From NCBI GenBank assembly GCA_025267735.1, contig CM046299.1, positions 29,241,327-29,305,326 on the forward strand: a DNA stretch of 64,000 nt, in the 5' to 3' direction. Every line of letters starts with the position of its first letter. The stretch's first letter is position 1. The notes beneath the pieces are model-generated. The model worked only from the letters and a program-made list of their open reading frames with translations. It did not search any database and was not told the origin of the DNA. This DNA is from Mactra quadrangularis. Its lineage: Eukaryota; Mollusca; Bivalvia; Venerida; Mactridae. This document shows, one piece after another, positions 33,756-46,568 of the stretch. The translations under genes were made by a program, and so were the position numbers.

Positions 33756-36700
33756 CTTAGTTCTCTCAGAAAGTCTACCACTCTGTGTTCTCAGAAAGTC
33801 TACCACAAAGTTCTCTCAGATAGTCTACTACTCAGTTCTCTCAGATAGTCTACCACTGAGTTCTCATATAGTCAACCATTCAGTTCTCTCAGAAATTCTA
33901 CCACTCAGTTCTCTTAGAAAGTCAACTACTTGGTTCTCTCAGAAAGTCTACCACTTAGTTCTCTCAGAAAGTCTACCACTTAGTTCTCTCAGATAGTCTA
34001 CCATTTAGTTCTCTCAGAAAGTCTACCACTTAGTTCTCGCAGAAAGTCTACCAATTAGTTCTCTCAGAAAGTCTACCACTAAGTTCTCTCAGATAGTCTA
34101 CTACTCAGTTCTCTCAGATAGTCTACCACTGAGTTCTCATATAGTCAACCATTCAGTTCTCTCAGAAAGTCTACCACTCAGTTCTCTTAGAAAGTCAACT
34201 ACTTGGTTCTCTCAGAAGTCTACCATTTAGTTCTCTCAGAAAGTCTACCACTTAGTTCTCGCAGAAAGTCTACCACTTAGTTCTCTCAGAAAGTCTACCT
34301 CTTAGTTCTCTCAGAAAGTCAACCTCTTAGTTCTCTTATATAGTCAACAACTCAGTTCTCTCAGAAAGTCTACCACTTAGTTCTCTGAGAAAGTCTACCA
34401 CATAGTTGTTTTAGAAAGTCAACCACTCAGTTCTCTCAGAAAGTCTACCACTTAGTTCTCTCAGAAAGTCTACTACTTAATTCTATCACAAAGTCTACCA
34501 CTTAGTTCTCTCAGAATGTCTACCACATAGTTCTTTTAGAAAGTCAACCACTCAGTTCTCTCAGAAAGTCTACCACTTAATTCTCTCAGAAAGTCAACCA
34601 CTTAGTTCCCTTATATAGTCAACAACTCAGTTCTCTCAGAAAGTCTACCACTTAGTTCTCTCGGAAAGTCTACCACATAGTTCTTTTAGAAAGTCAACCA
34701 CTCAGTTCTCTCAGAAAGTCTACCACTTAGTTCTCGCAGAAAGTCTACCACTTAATTCTTTCAGAAAGTCAACCACTTAGTTCCCTTATATAGTCAACAA
34801 CTCAGTTCTCTCAGAAAGTCAACCACTCAGTTCTCTCAGAAAGTCTACCACTCAGTTCTCTCAGAAAGTCTACCACTTAGTTCTCTCAGAAAGTCTACCA
34901 CTTAATTCTTTCAGAAAGTCAACCACTTAGTTCCCTTATATAGTCAACAACTCAGTTCTCTCAGAAAGTCTACCACTTAATTCTCTCAGAAAGTCAACCA
35001 CTTAGTTCCCTTATATAGTCAACAACTCAGTTCTCTCAGAAAGTCTACCACTTAGTTCTCTCGGAAAGTCTACCACATAGTTCTTTTAGAAAGTCAACCA
35101 CTCAGTTCTCTCAGAAAGTCTACCACTTAATTCTTTCAGAAAGTCAACCACTTAGTTCCCTTATATAGTCAACAACTCAGTTCTCTCAGAAAGTCTACCA
35201 CTTAGTTCTCTCGGAAAGTCTACCACATAGTTCTTTTAGAAAGTCAACCACTCAGTTCTCTCAGAAAGTCTACCACTTAATTCTCTCAGAAAGTCAACCA
35301 CTTAGTTCTCTTATATAGTCAACAACTCTGTTCTCTCACAAAGTCTACCACTTAGTTCTCTCATATAGTCTACCACTCAGTTCTCTCAGAAAGTCAACCA
35401 CTTAATTCTCTCAGAAAGTCAACCACTTAGTTCTCTTATATAGTCAACAACTCTGTTCTCTCACAAAGTCTACCATTTAGTTCTCTCAGAAAGTCTACCA
35501 CTTAGTTCTCTCAGAAAGTCTACCACTTAAGTCTCTCAGAAAGTCAACCACTTAGTTCTCTTATATAGTCAACAACTCAGTTCTCTCACAAAGTCTACCA
35601 CTTAGTTCTCTCAGAAAGTCTCTCTCAGAAAGTCTACCACTTAGTTCTCTCAGATAGTCGTCCATTTAGTTCTCTCAGAAAGTCTACCACTTAGTTCTCT
35701 CAGAAAGTCTACCTCTTAGTTCTCTCAGAAAGACTACCTCTTAGTTCTCTCAGAAAGACTACCTCTTAGTTCTCTCAGAAAGTCAACCACTTAGTTCTCT
35801 CCGAAAGTCTACCACTTAGTTCTCTCAGAAAGACTACCTCTTAGTTCTCTCAGAAAGTCAACCACTTAGTTCTCTTATATAGTCAACAACTCAGTTCTCT
35901 CAGAAAGTCTACCACTTAGTTCTCTCAGAAAGTCAACCACTCAGTTCTCTCAGAAAGTCTCTCTCAGAAAGTCTACCACTTAGTTCTCTCAGAAAGTCTA
36001 CCACATAGTTCTTTTAAAAAGTCAACAACTCAGTTCTCTCACAAAGTCTACCACTTAGTTCTCTCAGAAAGTCTCTCTTTGAAAGTCTACCACTTAGTTC
36101 TCTCAGATAGTCTACCATTTAGTTCTCTCAGAAAGTCTACCACTTAGTTCTCTCAGAAAGTCTACCACTTAGTTCTCTCAGAAAGACTACCTCTTAGTTC
36201 TCTCAGAAAGACTACCTCTTAGTTCTCTCAGAAAGTCAACCACTTAGTTCTCTCCGAAAGTCTACCTCTTAGTTCTCTCAGAAAGTCCACCACTTAGTTC
36301 TCTCAGAAAGACTACCTCTTAGTTCTCTCAGAAAGTCAACCACTTAGTTCTCTTATATAGTCAACAACTCAGTTCTCTCAGAAAGTCTACCACTTAGTTC
36401 TCTCAGAAAGTAAACCACTCAGTTCTCTCAGAAAGTCTCTCTCAGAAAGTCTACCACTTAGTTCTCTCAGAAAGTCTACCACATAGTTCTTTTAAAAAGT
36501 CAACAACTCAGTTCTCTCACAAAGTCTACCACTTAGTTCTCTCAGAAAGTCTCTCTTTGAAAGTCTACCACTTAGTTCTCTCAGATAGTCTACCATTTAG
36601 TTCTCTCAGAAAGTCTACCACTTAGTTCTCTCAGAAAGTCTACCTCTTAGTTCTCTCAGAAAGTCAACCACTTAGTTCTCTTATATAGTCAACAACTCAG

Positions 36701-39700
36701 TTCTCTCAGAAAGTCTACCACTTAGTTCTCTCAGAAAGTCTACCACATAGTTCTTTTAGAAAGTCAACCACTCAGTTCTCTCAGAAAGTCTACCACTTAG
36801 TTCTCTCAGAAAGTCTACTACTTAATTCTATCACAAAGTCTACCACTTTGTTTTTTCAGAATGTCTACCATAAAGTTATTTTAGAAAGTCAACCACTCAG
36901 TTCTCTCAGAAAATCTACCACTTAAGTCTCTCAGAAAGTCTACCACTTAGTTCTCTCAGAAAGTCAACTACTTGGTTCTCTCAGAAAGTCTACCACTTAG
37001 TTCTCTCAGAAAATCTACCACATAGTTCTTTTAGAAAGTCAACCACTCAGTTCTCTCAGAAAGTCTACCACTTAGTTCTCTCAGAAAGTCAACCACTCAG
37101 TTCTCTCAGAAAGTCAACCACTTAGTTCTCTCAGAAAGTCTACCACTTAGTTCTCTCAGAAAGTCTACCACTTAGTTCTCTCATAAAGTCTACCACATAG
37201 TTCTTTTAGAAAGTCAACCACTTAATTCTCTCAGAAAGTCTACCACTTAGTTCTCTCAGAAAGTCTACCACTTAGTTCTCTCAGAAAGTCAACTACTTGG
37301 TTCTCTCAGAAAGTCTACCACTTAGTTCTCTCGGAAAGTCTACCACATAGTTCTTTTAGAAAGTCAACCACTCAGTTCTCTCAGAAAGTCTACCACTTAG
37401 TTCTCGCAGAAAGTCTACCACTTAATTCTTTCAGAAAGTCAACCACTTAGTTCCCTTATATAGTCAACAACTCAGTTCTCTCAGAAAGTCAACCACTCAG
37501 TTCTCTCAGAAAGTCTACCACTCAGTTCTCTCAGAAAGTCTACCACTTAGTTCTCTCAGAAAGTCTACCACTTAATTCTTTCAGAAAGTCAACCACTTAG
37601 TTCCCTTATATAGTCAACAACTCAGTTCTCTCAGAAAGTCTACCACTTAATTCTCTCAGAAAGTCAACCACTTAGTTCCCTTATATAGTCAACAACTCAG
37701 TTCTCTCAGAAAGTCTACCACTTAGTTCTCTCAGAAAGTCTACTACTTAGTTCTCTCAGAAAGTCTACTACTTAGTTATCTCAGAAAGTCTACCACTTAG
37801 TTCTCTCAGAAAGTCAACTACTTGGTTCTCTCAGAAAGTCTACCACTTAGTTCTATTATATAGTCAACCAGTCAGTTCTCTTAGAAAGTCTACCACTCAG
37901 TTCTCTCAGAAAGTCTACCACTTAGTTCTCTCAGAAAGTCAACCATTCAGTTCTCTCAGAAAATCTACCACTTGATTCTTTCAGAATGTCTACCATTTAG
38001 TTCTCTCAGAAAGTCAACTACTTGGTTCTCTCAGAAAGTCTACCACTTAGTTCTCTCAGAAAGTCTACCACATAGTTCTTTTAGAAAGTCAACCACTCAG
38101 TTCTCTCAAAAAGTCTACCACTTAGTTCTCTCAGAAAGTCAACTACTTGGTTCTCTCAGAAAGTCTACCACTTAGTTCTCACATAGTCTACCACTCAGTT
38201 CTCTCAGAAAGTCTACCACTTAATTCTCTCAGAAAGTCAACCACTTAGTTCTCTTATATAGTCAACAACTCAGTTCTCTCAGAAAGTCTACCACTTAGTT
38301 CTCTCGGAAAGTCTACCACTTAGTTCTCTCAGAAAGTCTACCACTTAGTTCTCTCAGATAGCCTACCACTTAGTTCTCTCAGAAAGTCTACCACTTAGTT
38401 CTCTCAGAAAGTCTACCACATAGTTCTTTTAGAAAGTCAACCACTCAGTTCTCTCAGAAAGTCTACCACTTAGTTCTCTCAGAAAGTCTACTTCTTAATT
38501 CTATCACAAAGTCTACCACTTAGTTCTCTCAGAATGTCTACCACATAGTTCTTTTAGAAAGTCAACCACTCAGTTCTCTCAGAAAGTCTACCATATAATT
38601 CTCTCAGAAAGTCAACCACTTAGTTCCCTTATATAGTCAACAACTCAGTTCTCTCACAAAGTCTACCACTTAGTTCCCTCAGAAAGTCTACTTAGAAAGT
38701 CTACCACTTAGTTCTCTCAGATAGTCTACCACTTAGTTCTCTCAGAAAGTCTACCACTTAGTTCTCTCAGAAAGTCTACCACATAGTTCTTTTAGAAAGT
38801 CAACCACTCAGTTCTCTCAGAAAGTCTACCACTTAGTTCTCTCAGAAAGTCTACTACTTAATTCTATCACAAAGTCTACCACTTAGTTCTCTCGGAATGT
38901 CTACCACTTAATTCTCTTAGAAAGTCTACCACATAGTTCTTTTAGAAAGTCAACCACTCAGTTCTCTCAGAAAGTCTACCACTTAGTTCTCTCAGAAAGT
39001 CTACTACTTAATTCTATCACAAAGTCTACCACTTTGTTCTTTCAGAATGTCTACCATATAGTTCTTTTAGAAAGTCAACCACTCAGTTCTCTCAGAAAAT
39101 CTACCACTTAATTCTTTCAGAATGTCTACCACTTAGTTCTCTCAGAAAGTCAACTACTTGGTTCTCTCAGAAAGTCTACCACTTAGTTCTCTCAGAAAGT
39201 CTACCACATAGTTCTTTTAGAAATTCAACCACTCAGTTCTCTCAAAAAGTCTACCACTTAGTTCTCTCAGAAAGTCAACTACTTGGTTCTCTCAGAAAGT
39301 CTACCACTTAGTTCTCACATAGTCTACCACTCAGTTCTCTCAGAAAGTCTACCACTTAATTCTCTCAGAAAGTAAACCACTTAGTTCTCTTATATAGTCA
39401 ACAACTCAGTTCTCTCAGAAAGTCTACCACTTAGTTCTCTCGGAAAGTCTACCACTTAGTTCTCTCAGAAAGTCTACCACTTAGTTCTCTCAGATAGCCT
39501 ACCACTTAGTTCTCTCAGAATGTCTACCACTTAGTTCTCTCAGAAAGTCTACCACATAGTTCTTTTAGAAAGTCAACCACTCAGTTCTCTCAGAAAGTCT
39601 ACCACTTAGTTCTCTCAGAAAGTCTACTACTTAATTCTATCACAAAGTCTACCACTTAGTTCTCTCAGAATGTCTACCACATAGTTCTTTTAGAAAGTCA

Positions 39701-40110
39701 ACCACTCAGTTCTCTCAGAAAGTCTACCACTTAATTCTCTCAGAAAGTCAACCACTTAGTTCCCTTATATAGTCAACAACTCAGTTCTCTCACAAAGTCT
39801 ACCACTTAGTTCCCTCAGAAAGTCTACTCAGAAAGTCTACCACTTAGTTCTCTCAGATAGTCTACCACTTAGTTCTCTCAGAAAGTCTACCACTTAGTTC
39901 TCTCAGAAAGTCTACCACATAGTTCTTTTAGAAAGTCAACCACTCAGTTCTCTCAGAAAGTCTACCACTTAGTTCTCTCAGAAAGTCTACTACTTAGTTC
40001 TCTCAGAAAGTCTACCACTTAGTTCTCTCAGAAAGTCAACTACTTGGTTCTCTCAGAAAGTCTACCACTTAGTTCTATTATATAGTCAACCATTCAGTTC
40101 TCTCAGAAAG
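33755..40110 (+). repeat. 25-bp minisatellite, block c, 6.3 kb with higher-order repeats
   Basis: About 250 units of 25 bp (ACCACTTAGTTCTCTCAGAA then AGTCT). Variant units (TTCCCTTATATAGTCAACAA, ACATAGTTCTTTTAGAAAG, CTCTCTCAGAAAGTC) recur in the same order over hundreds of bases. Examples are about 34660-35020 with 37330-37700, about 35590-36120 with 36030-36620, and about 38160-38700 with 39310-39830. These indicate segmental duplication or unequal exchange of multi-unit blocks. Confidence 0.95.
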
Positions 40111-41258
40111 TCTACCACTCAGTTATGTCTTACACTCTTTCACTTAGTTATGTCTTACACTCTACTACTCAGTTATGTCTTACACTCTACCACTCAGTTA
40201 TGTCTTACACTCTTCCACTCAGTTATGTTAAGTACTCTACCACTCAGTTATGTCTTCTACTCTACCACTCAGTTATGTCTTATACTCTTCCACTCTGTTA
40301 TGTCTTACACTCTACCACTCAGTTATGTCTTACACTCTTCCACTCAGTTATGTCTTACACTCTACTACTCAGTTAAGTCTTACACTCTACCACTCAGTTA
40401 TGTCTTAAACTCTTCCACTCATTTATGTTAAGTACTCTACCACTCACTAATGTTAAGTACTCTACCACTCAGTTATGTCTTCTACTCTGCCACTCAGTTA
40501 TGTCTTAAACTCTTCCACTCATTTATGTTAAGTACTCTACCACTCACTTATGTTAAGTACTCTACCACTCAGTTATGTCTTCTACTCTGCCACTCAGTTA
40601 TGTCTAGTACTCTGCAACTCAGTTATATCTTAAACTCTACTACTCAGTTATGTTTTGTACTTTACCACTCAGAAATGTCTTGTACTCTACCAATTAGTAA
40701 TGTCTTGTACTCTTCCACTCAGTTATGTCTAGTACTCTACCACTCAGTAATGTCTTTCACTTTACCACTCAGTTTTGTCTTTCACTCTTTCACTCTGTTA
40801 TCGGCGCGTTCTGACCTTTTTGTGTTGGTGCGCTGTAAAACCCAAAGAAACAAACTAACAATCCCTCAGTTATGTCTTACACTCTACCACTCAGTTAAGT
40901 CTTGCACTCTTCCACTCAGTTATGTTTATTACTCTACTACTCAGTTAAGTCTTACACTCTACCACTCAGTTATGTCTTAAACTCTTCCACTCATTTATGT
41001 TAAGTACTCTACCACTCACTTATGTTAAGTACTCTATCACTCAGTTATGTCTTCTACTCTGCCACTCAGTTATGTCTAGTACTCTGCAACTCAGTTATAT
41101 CTTAAACTCTACTTCTCAGTTATGTTTTGTACTTTACCACTCAGAAATGTCTTGTACTCTACCAATTAGTAATGTCTTGTACTCTTCCATTCAGTTATGT
41201 CTAGTACTCTACCACTCAGTAATGTCTTTCACTTTACCACTCAGTTTTGTCTTTCACT
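40110..41258 (+). repeat. 25-bp minisatellite, block d, with internal duplication
   Basis: Units are ACCACTCAGTTATGTCTTAC followed by ACTCT. A multi-unit block near 40395-40795 recurs at about 40960-41258 with the same variant order (TTAAACTCTTCC, ATGTTAAGTACTC, CAATTAGTAATG). The array is interrupted at 40799-40864 by an unrelated segment. Confidence 0.95.
40799..40864. mobile_element. Short foreign segment inside block d
   Basis: About 66 bp (TCGGCGCGTTCTGACC, ending GCGCTGTAAAACCC-AAAGAAACAAAC) does not fit the 25-bp unit. The A-rich end resembles a SINE or LINE 3' tail. It is present in only one of the two duplicated sub-blocks, so it probably inserted after, or was lost from, one copy. 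Confidence 0.4.
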
Positions 41259-41396
41259 CTCAGTGGTAGAGAACTAGATATAACTGAGTGGTAGAATACT
41301 AGACATAACTGAGTGGTAAAATTGTAAAACATAACTGAGTGGTAGAGTGTAAGACATAACTGAGTGGAAGACATAACTCAGTGGTATAGAGCGTAC
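41258..41396 (-). repeat. Inverted tract of the 25-bp minisatellite
   Basis: Units here read ACATAACTGAGTGGTAGAGT, the reverse complement of the block d unit. A second short inverted tract lies at about 41535-41582. Between them (41397-41534) the sequence is unique. Confidence 0.9.
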
Positions 41397-41582
41397 AAGT
41401 TGACCCCGACCTGAGCTTTATGCAAGAATATTCATTACATTGAATACAAATGTAGTATTAGTGCTCGGATTATATTGTCAAGGCTCGAATGTAATTATAA
41501 CACAGGGATTATTTTAAAGTACACTTAAAGCGTACAATGAGTGTAAGACTTAACTGAGTGGTAGAGTGTAAGACTTAACGTT

Positions 41583-44445
41583 TAATACTCAACCAAACAG
41601 TTCTTTCTTATTCTCCATCTCACAGTTCTCACTGATATTCCTATGTTCTAGCATCATTTTGTTTTTGTTTTCTACATTACTACATGTCTCTGTTCTCTTC
41701 ATAACTACACTACTCTGTTCTATACATAACTACATATCTCTGTTCTCTACATATTAACTACATATCTCTGTTCTCTATATTATAACATATCTCTGTTCTC
41801 TGCATTACTACATGTCTCTGATCTCTACATAACTATATATCTCTGTTCTCTACATAACTACATCACTCTGTTCTCTACATTACTATATCACTCTGTTCTC
41901 TACATTACTATATCACTCTGTTCTCTACATTACTTCATCACTCTGTTCTCTACATTACTACATATCTCTGATCCCTTCATAACTACATGTCTCTATTCTC
42001 TACATTACTGCATGTCTCTGTTCTCTACATAACTACATCAGTCTGTTCTCTACATTACTATATCACTCTGTTCTCTACATAACTACATATCTCTGTTCTC
42101 TACATTACTACATGTCTCTGTTCTCTACATTACCACATATCTCTGTTCTCTACATTACTACATGTCTCTGTTCTCTACATTACTACATATCTCTGTTCTC
42201 TGCATTACTACATGTCTCTGATCTCTACATAACTATATATCTCTGTTCTCTACATTACTACATGTCTCTGTTCTCTACATTACTACATATCTCTGTTCTC
42301 TACATTACTGCACATCTCTGTTATCTACATTACTACATATCTCTGTTCCCTACATAACTACATCTCTGTTCTCTACATTACTGCATGTCTCTGTTCTCTA
42401 CATAACTACATCAGTCTGTTCTCTACATTACTATATCACTCTGTTCTCTACATAACTACATATCTCTGTTCTCTACATTACTACATGTCTCTGTTCTCTA
42501 CATTACTACATATCTCTGTTCTCTACATTACTGCACATCTCTGTTATCTTCATTACTACATATCTCTGTTCCCTACATAACTACATCTCTGTTCTCTACA
42601 TTACTGCATGTCTCTGTTCTCTACATAACTACATCAGTCTGTTCTCTACATTACTATATCACTCTGTTCTCTACATAACTACATATCTCTGTTCTCTACA
42701 TTACTACATGTCTCTGTTCTCTACATTACTACATATCTCTCTTCTCTACATTACTACATCACTCTGTTCTCTACATTACTACATCACTCTGTTCTCTATA
42801 GTACTACTTATCTTTGTTCTCTACATTACTACATCACTCTGTTCTCTATAGTACTACGTATCTTTGTTCTCTACATTACCACATTACTCTTTTCTCTACA
42901 TTACTACATCACTCTGTTCTCTACATTACTACATATCTCTATTCTCTACATTACTACATGTCTCTGTTCTCTACATTACTACATATCTCTCTTCTCTACA
43001 TTACTACAAGTCTCTGTTCTCTACATTACTACATGTCTCTGTTCTCTACATTACTACATATCTCTCTTCTCTACATTACTACAAGTCTCTGTTCTCTACA
43101 TTACTACATGTCTCTGTTCTCTACATTACTACATATCTCTCTTCTCTACATTACTACATGTCTCTGTTCTCTACATTACTACATATCTCTCTTCTCTACA
43201 TTACTGCATGTCTCTGTTCTCTACATTACTACATGTCTCTGTTCTCTACATTACTACATATCTCTCTTCTCTACATTACTACATGTCTCTGTTCTCTACA
43301 TTACTACATATCTCTGTTCTCTACATTACTACATCACTCTGTTCTCTACATTACTACGTATCTCTGTTCTCTACATTACTACATATCTCTTCTCTCTACA
43401 TTACTACGTATCTCTGCTCTCTACATTACTACATCACTCTGTTCTATACATTACTACATCACTCTGTTCTCTACATTACTACACATCTCTTTTCTTTACA
43501 TTACTACATATCTCTGTTTTCTACATTACTACATATCTCTGTTCTCTACATTACTACATTTCTCTTCTCTCTACATTACTACGTATCTCTGCTCTCTACA
43601 TTACTACATCACTCTGTTCTATACATAACTACACATCTCTATTCTCTACATTACTACAAGTCTCTGTTCTCTACATTACTACATCACTCTGTTCTATACA
43701 TTACTACACATCTCTTTTCTTTACATTACTACATATCTCTGTTCTCTACATTACTACATATCTCTGTTCTCTACATTACTACATCACTCTGTTCTCTATA
43801 TTACTACTTATCTCTGTTCTCTACATTACTACATCACTCTGTTCTCTACATTACTACATATCTCTTCTCTCTACATTACTACAAGTCTCTGTTCTATACA
43901 TGACTTCATCACTCTGTTCTCTACATAACTACATCACTCTGTTCTCTACATTACTACAAGTCTCTGTTCTCTACATTACTACATGTCTCTTCTCTCTACA
44001 TTACTACAAGTCTCTGTTCTCTACATAACTACATCACTCTGTTCTATACATAACTACATCACTCTGTTCTATACATTACTACATCACTCTGTTCTCTACA
44101 TAACTACATCACTCTGTTCTATACATAACTACATCACTCTGTTCTCTACATTACTACATGTCTCTTCTCTCTACATTACTACAAGTCTCTGTTCTCTACA
44201 TAACTACATCACTCTGTTCTCTACATTACTGCACATCTCTGTTTTCTACATTACTACATGTCTTTTGTTCTCTACATTACTATAACTCTATGTTTTCTGA
44301 ATTACTTCATCACTCTGTTATATACATTGCTACATCTCTCTGTTCTCTATGTTACTACATTTTTCTGCCCACTTAATTACTGCATATCTCTGTTTTGTCT
44401 GTTACTACATAACTCTGTTCTCTTAATTACTACATTACATTGTTT
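41583..44445 (+). repeat. 25-bp minisatellite, block e (TCTCTGTTCTCTACATTACT)
   Basis: About 114 units of 25 bp, TCTCTGTTCTCTACATTACT followed by ACATA, ACATG or ACATC. A multi-unit block near 42110-42400 recurs near 42400-42720. Units decay at both edges. The 404-codon frame at 42814-44028 and its companions are shadows of a unit that lacks stops. Confidence 0.95.
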
Positions 44446-45081
44446 TCTCTTTTTATGCCGATCAAATACTGATTACTATCAAATACTGATTACTGCTATC
44501 ATTGTTTATAGTTACATGTTGTTATGACTTTTATGTGATAAAATATTTACATTAAATTGCTCACTTGTGGTAAATAAGGTCTTTAGCATCTGAGTAGGAA
44601 TTTGAATCTCGTGTTCCAGAGAGGAAGCTTGGTCAAAATCAATCTGTGGTGATTATAATTGTTCTTAAAAATTTGATATTAAAGTTGATTTTCATTTGGG
44701 ATGACCTTGAGCTGACTATGTGGACAGGTCATGCAATGTAAATGTGGCAATTAATAAAGGTTTATCTTTATATCCAATTACAAATCCTTTCTCTACTTTC
44801 AGGTCTTTCTATTGTAATGGCTTGGAAGACATTCAATGATGAGTGTGTATATTATAGAATTTCTAACACAGTTATTTGAAGAGTATTAAGAATGTGTTTT
44901 TAAATGCTTAATTGTATTTGTAGATCTGGTTAATGACCAGAGCATTAGTTATAATATTTCATATCTCTTGTATATTAGGCAATGTTGCATATTATTCTTG
45001 GGTAGGATAATTAAAAGTTTGCATCTTAAAAACTGATGCATCTTGAAAAATTATGCAGGTGTGCAAGTGTAAAAAATTTGT
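44446..45081. other. Non-coding stretch
   Basis: Separates the 25-bp array from repeat family F and the 28-bp array. I see no supported feature in it. Confidence 0.4.
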
Positions 45082-45318
45082 ATACCCCCGCTTCGAAGAA
45101 GAGGGGGGTATACTGTTTTACCCTTGTCCGTCCGTCCGTCCGTTACAAAATTTCCGTCGCAGTTTTCTCAGCAACTATAACATGCAGCAGCCTAATACTT
45201 TGCATATTGCTTCATCCCATAGTCCCATGTGGTGTAAAGCGATTTCATGCTCCTTGCTCATCTACTTCCTGTTTGTCGCGTATTTTTAGATTTTTGCGGG
45301 GGTATCACTAGTGAGCAT
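45082..45318 (+). repeat. Dispersed repeat, family F, copy 2
   Basis: Starts TATACCCCCGCTTCGAAGAA and ends TTGCGGGGGTATCACTAGTG, with a GTCCGTCCGTCCGTCCGTT run. It matches 8015-8252 in inverse orientation over nearly its whole length, and is the better-preserved copy. Confidence 0.8.
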
Positions 45319-45454
45319 TAGCTCACAGATTTACTTGTTAAAATTTACATATACATATGTTTCAAGATAAATAACTTAAAGAACTGTGACATGCCGAATA
45401 AACCAATCCAACATTAACTTTCAAGCTAACCATATTTTCTCCCTTTTAAACCAT

Positions 45455-46568
45455 TTGATATATTGTGTGTTAGATAACATCTTTGATATATTATGTGTTG
45501 GATAACAATTGTAATATATTGTGTGTAAGATAACATGTGTTTCATATTTGTTAGTTTTGTTTTGTAATATATTATCTATAATGTACTTGTTAAGAATATT
45601 GTGTGTAAGACTACTTGTGTAATATTTCATGTGTAATGTTTCTTGTGTAATATATTGTGTGTAAGACTACTTGTGTAATATTTCATGTGTATTGTTACTT
45701 GTGCAATATAGTGTGTGTATTGTTACTTTTGTACTACATTGTGTGTAAGGTTATTTGTGTAAAAGATTGTGAGAAGTGTTACTTGTGTAATATATTGTGT
45801 GTAAGGATACTTGGGTAATATATTGTGTGTAAAGATACTTGTGAAATATATTATGTGTATTGTTACTTGTGTAATATATTGTGTGTAAGGATACTTGTGA
45901 AGTATATTATGTGTATTGTTACTTGGGTAATGTATTGTGTGTAAGGATCCTTGTGAAGTATATTATGTGTATTGTTACTTGGGTAATATATTGTGTGTAA
46001 GGGTACTTGTGAAATATATTATGTGTATTGTTACTTGTGTAATATATTGTGTGTAATGATACTGTAATATGTGTGTAATGATACTTGTGAAATATATTAT
46101 GTGTATTGTTACTTGTGTAATATATTGTGTGTAATGATACTGTAATATGTGTGTAATGATACTTGTGAAGTATATTGTGTGTATTGTTACTTGTGTAATA
46201 TATTGTGTGTAAGGATACTTGTAAAGTATATTATGTGTATTGTTACTTGTGTAATATAATGTGTGTAATGATACTTGTGAAGTATAGTATGTGTATTGTT
46301 TTTGTGTAATATATTGTGTGTAAGGATACTTGTGAAGTATATTATGTGTATTGTTACTTGTGTAATACATTGTGTGTAAGGTTACTTGGTAAATATATGG
46401 TGTGTATTGTTTCTTTTGTAATGGATTGTGTGTATTGTTTCTTTTGTAATATATGGTGTGTATTGTTTCTTTTGTAATGGATTGTGTGTATTGTTTCTTT
46501 TGTAACATATGGTGTGTTTTGTTTCTTTTGTAATGGATTGTGTGTATTGTTTCTTTTGTAATAGACTA
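45455..46568 (+). repeat. 28-bp minisatellite with 56-bp dimer structure
   Basis: Two alternating 28-bp units, TTGTGTGTAAGGATACTTGT (then GAAGTATA) and TTATGTGTATTGTTACTTGT (then GTAATATA), form a 56-bp dimer in the centre. Both edges are degenerate; the right edge changes to a TTTCTTTTGTAATGGATTGT variant. Minus-strand open frames at 45975-46508 and 46382-46723 are repeat shadows. Confidence 0.9.

Noticed and set aside
42814..44028. 404-codon open frame, seemingly the second largest in the window
   Set aside because: Also a shadow of a 25-bp satellite; no protein-like composition, and three overlapping frames are open.
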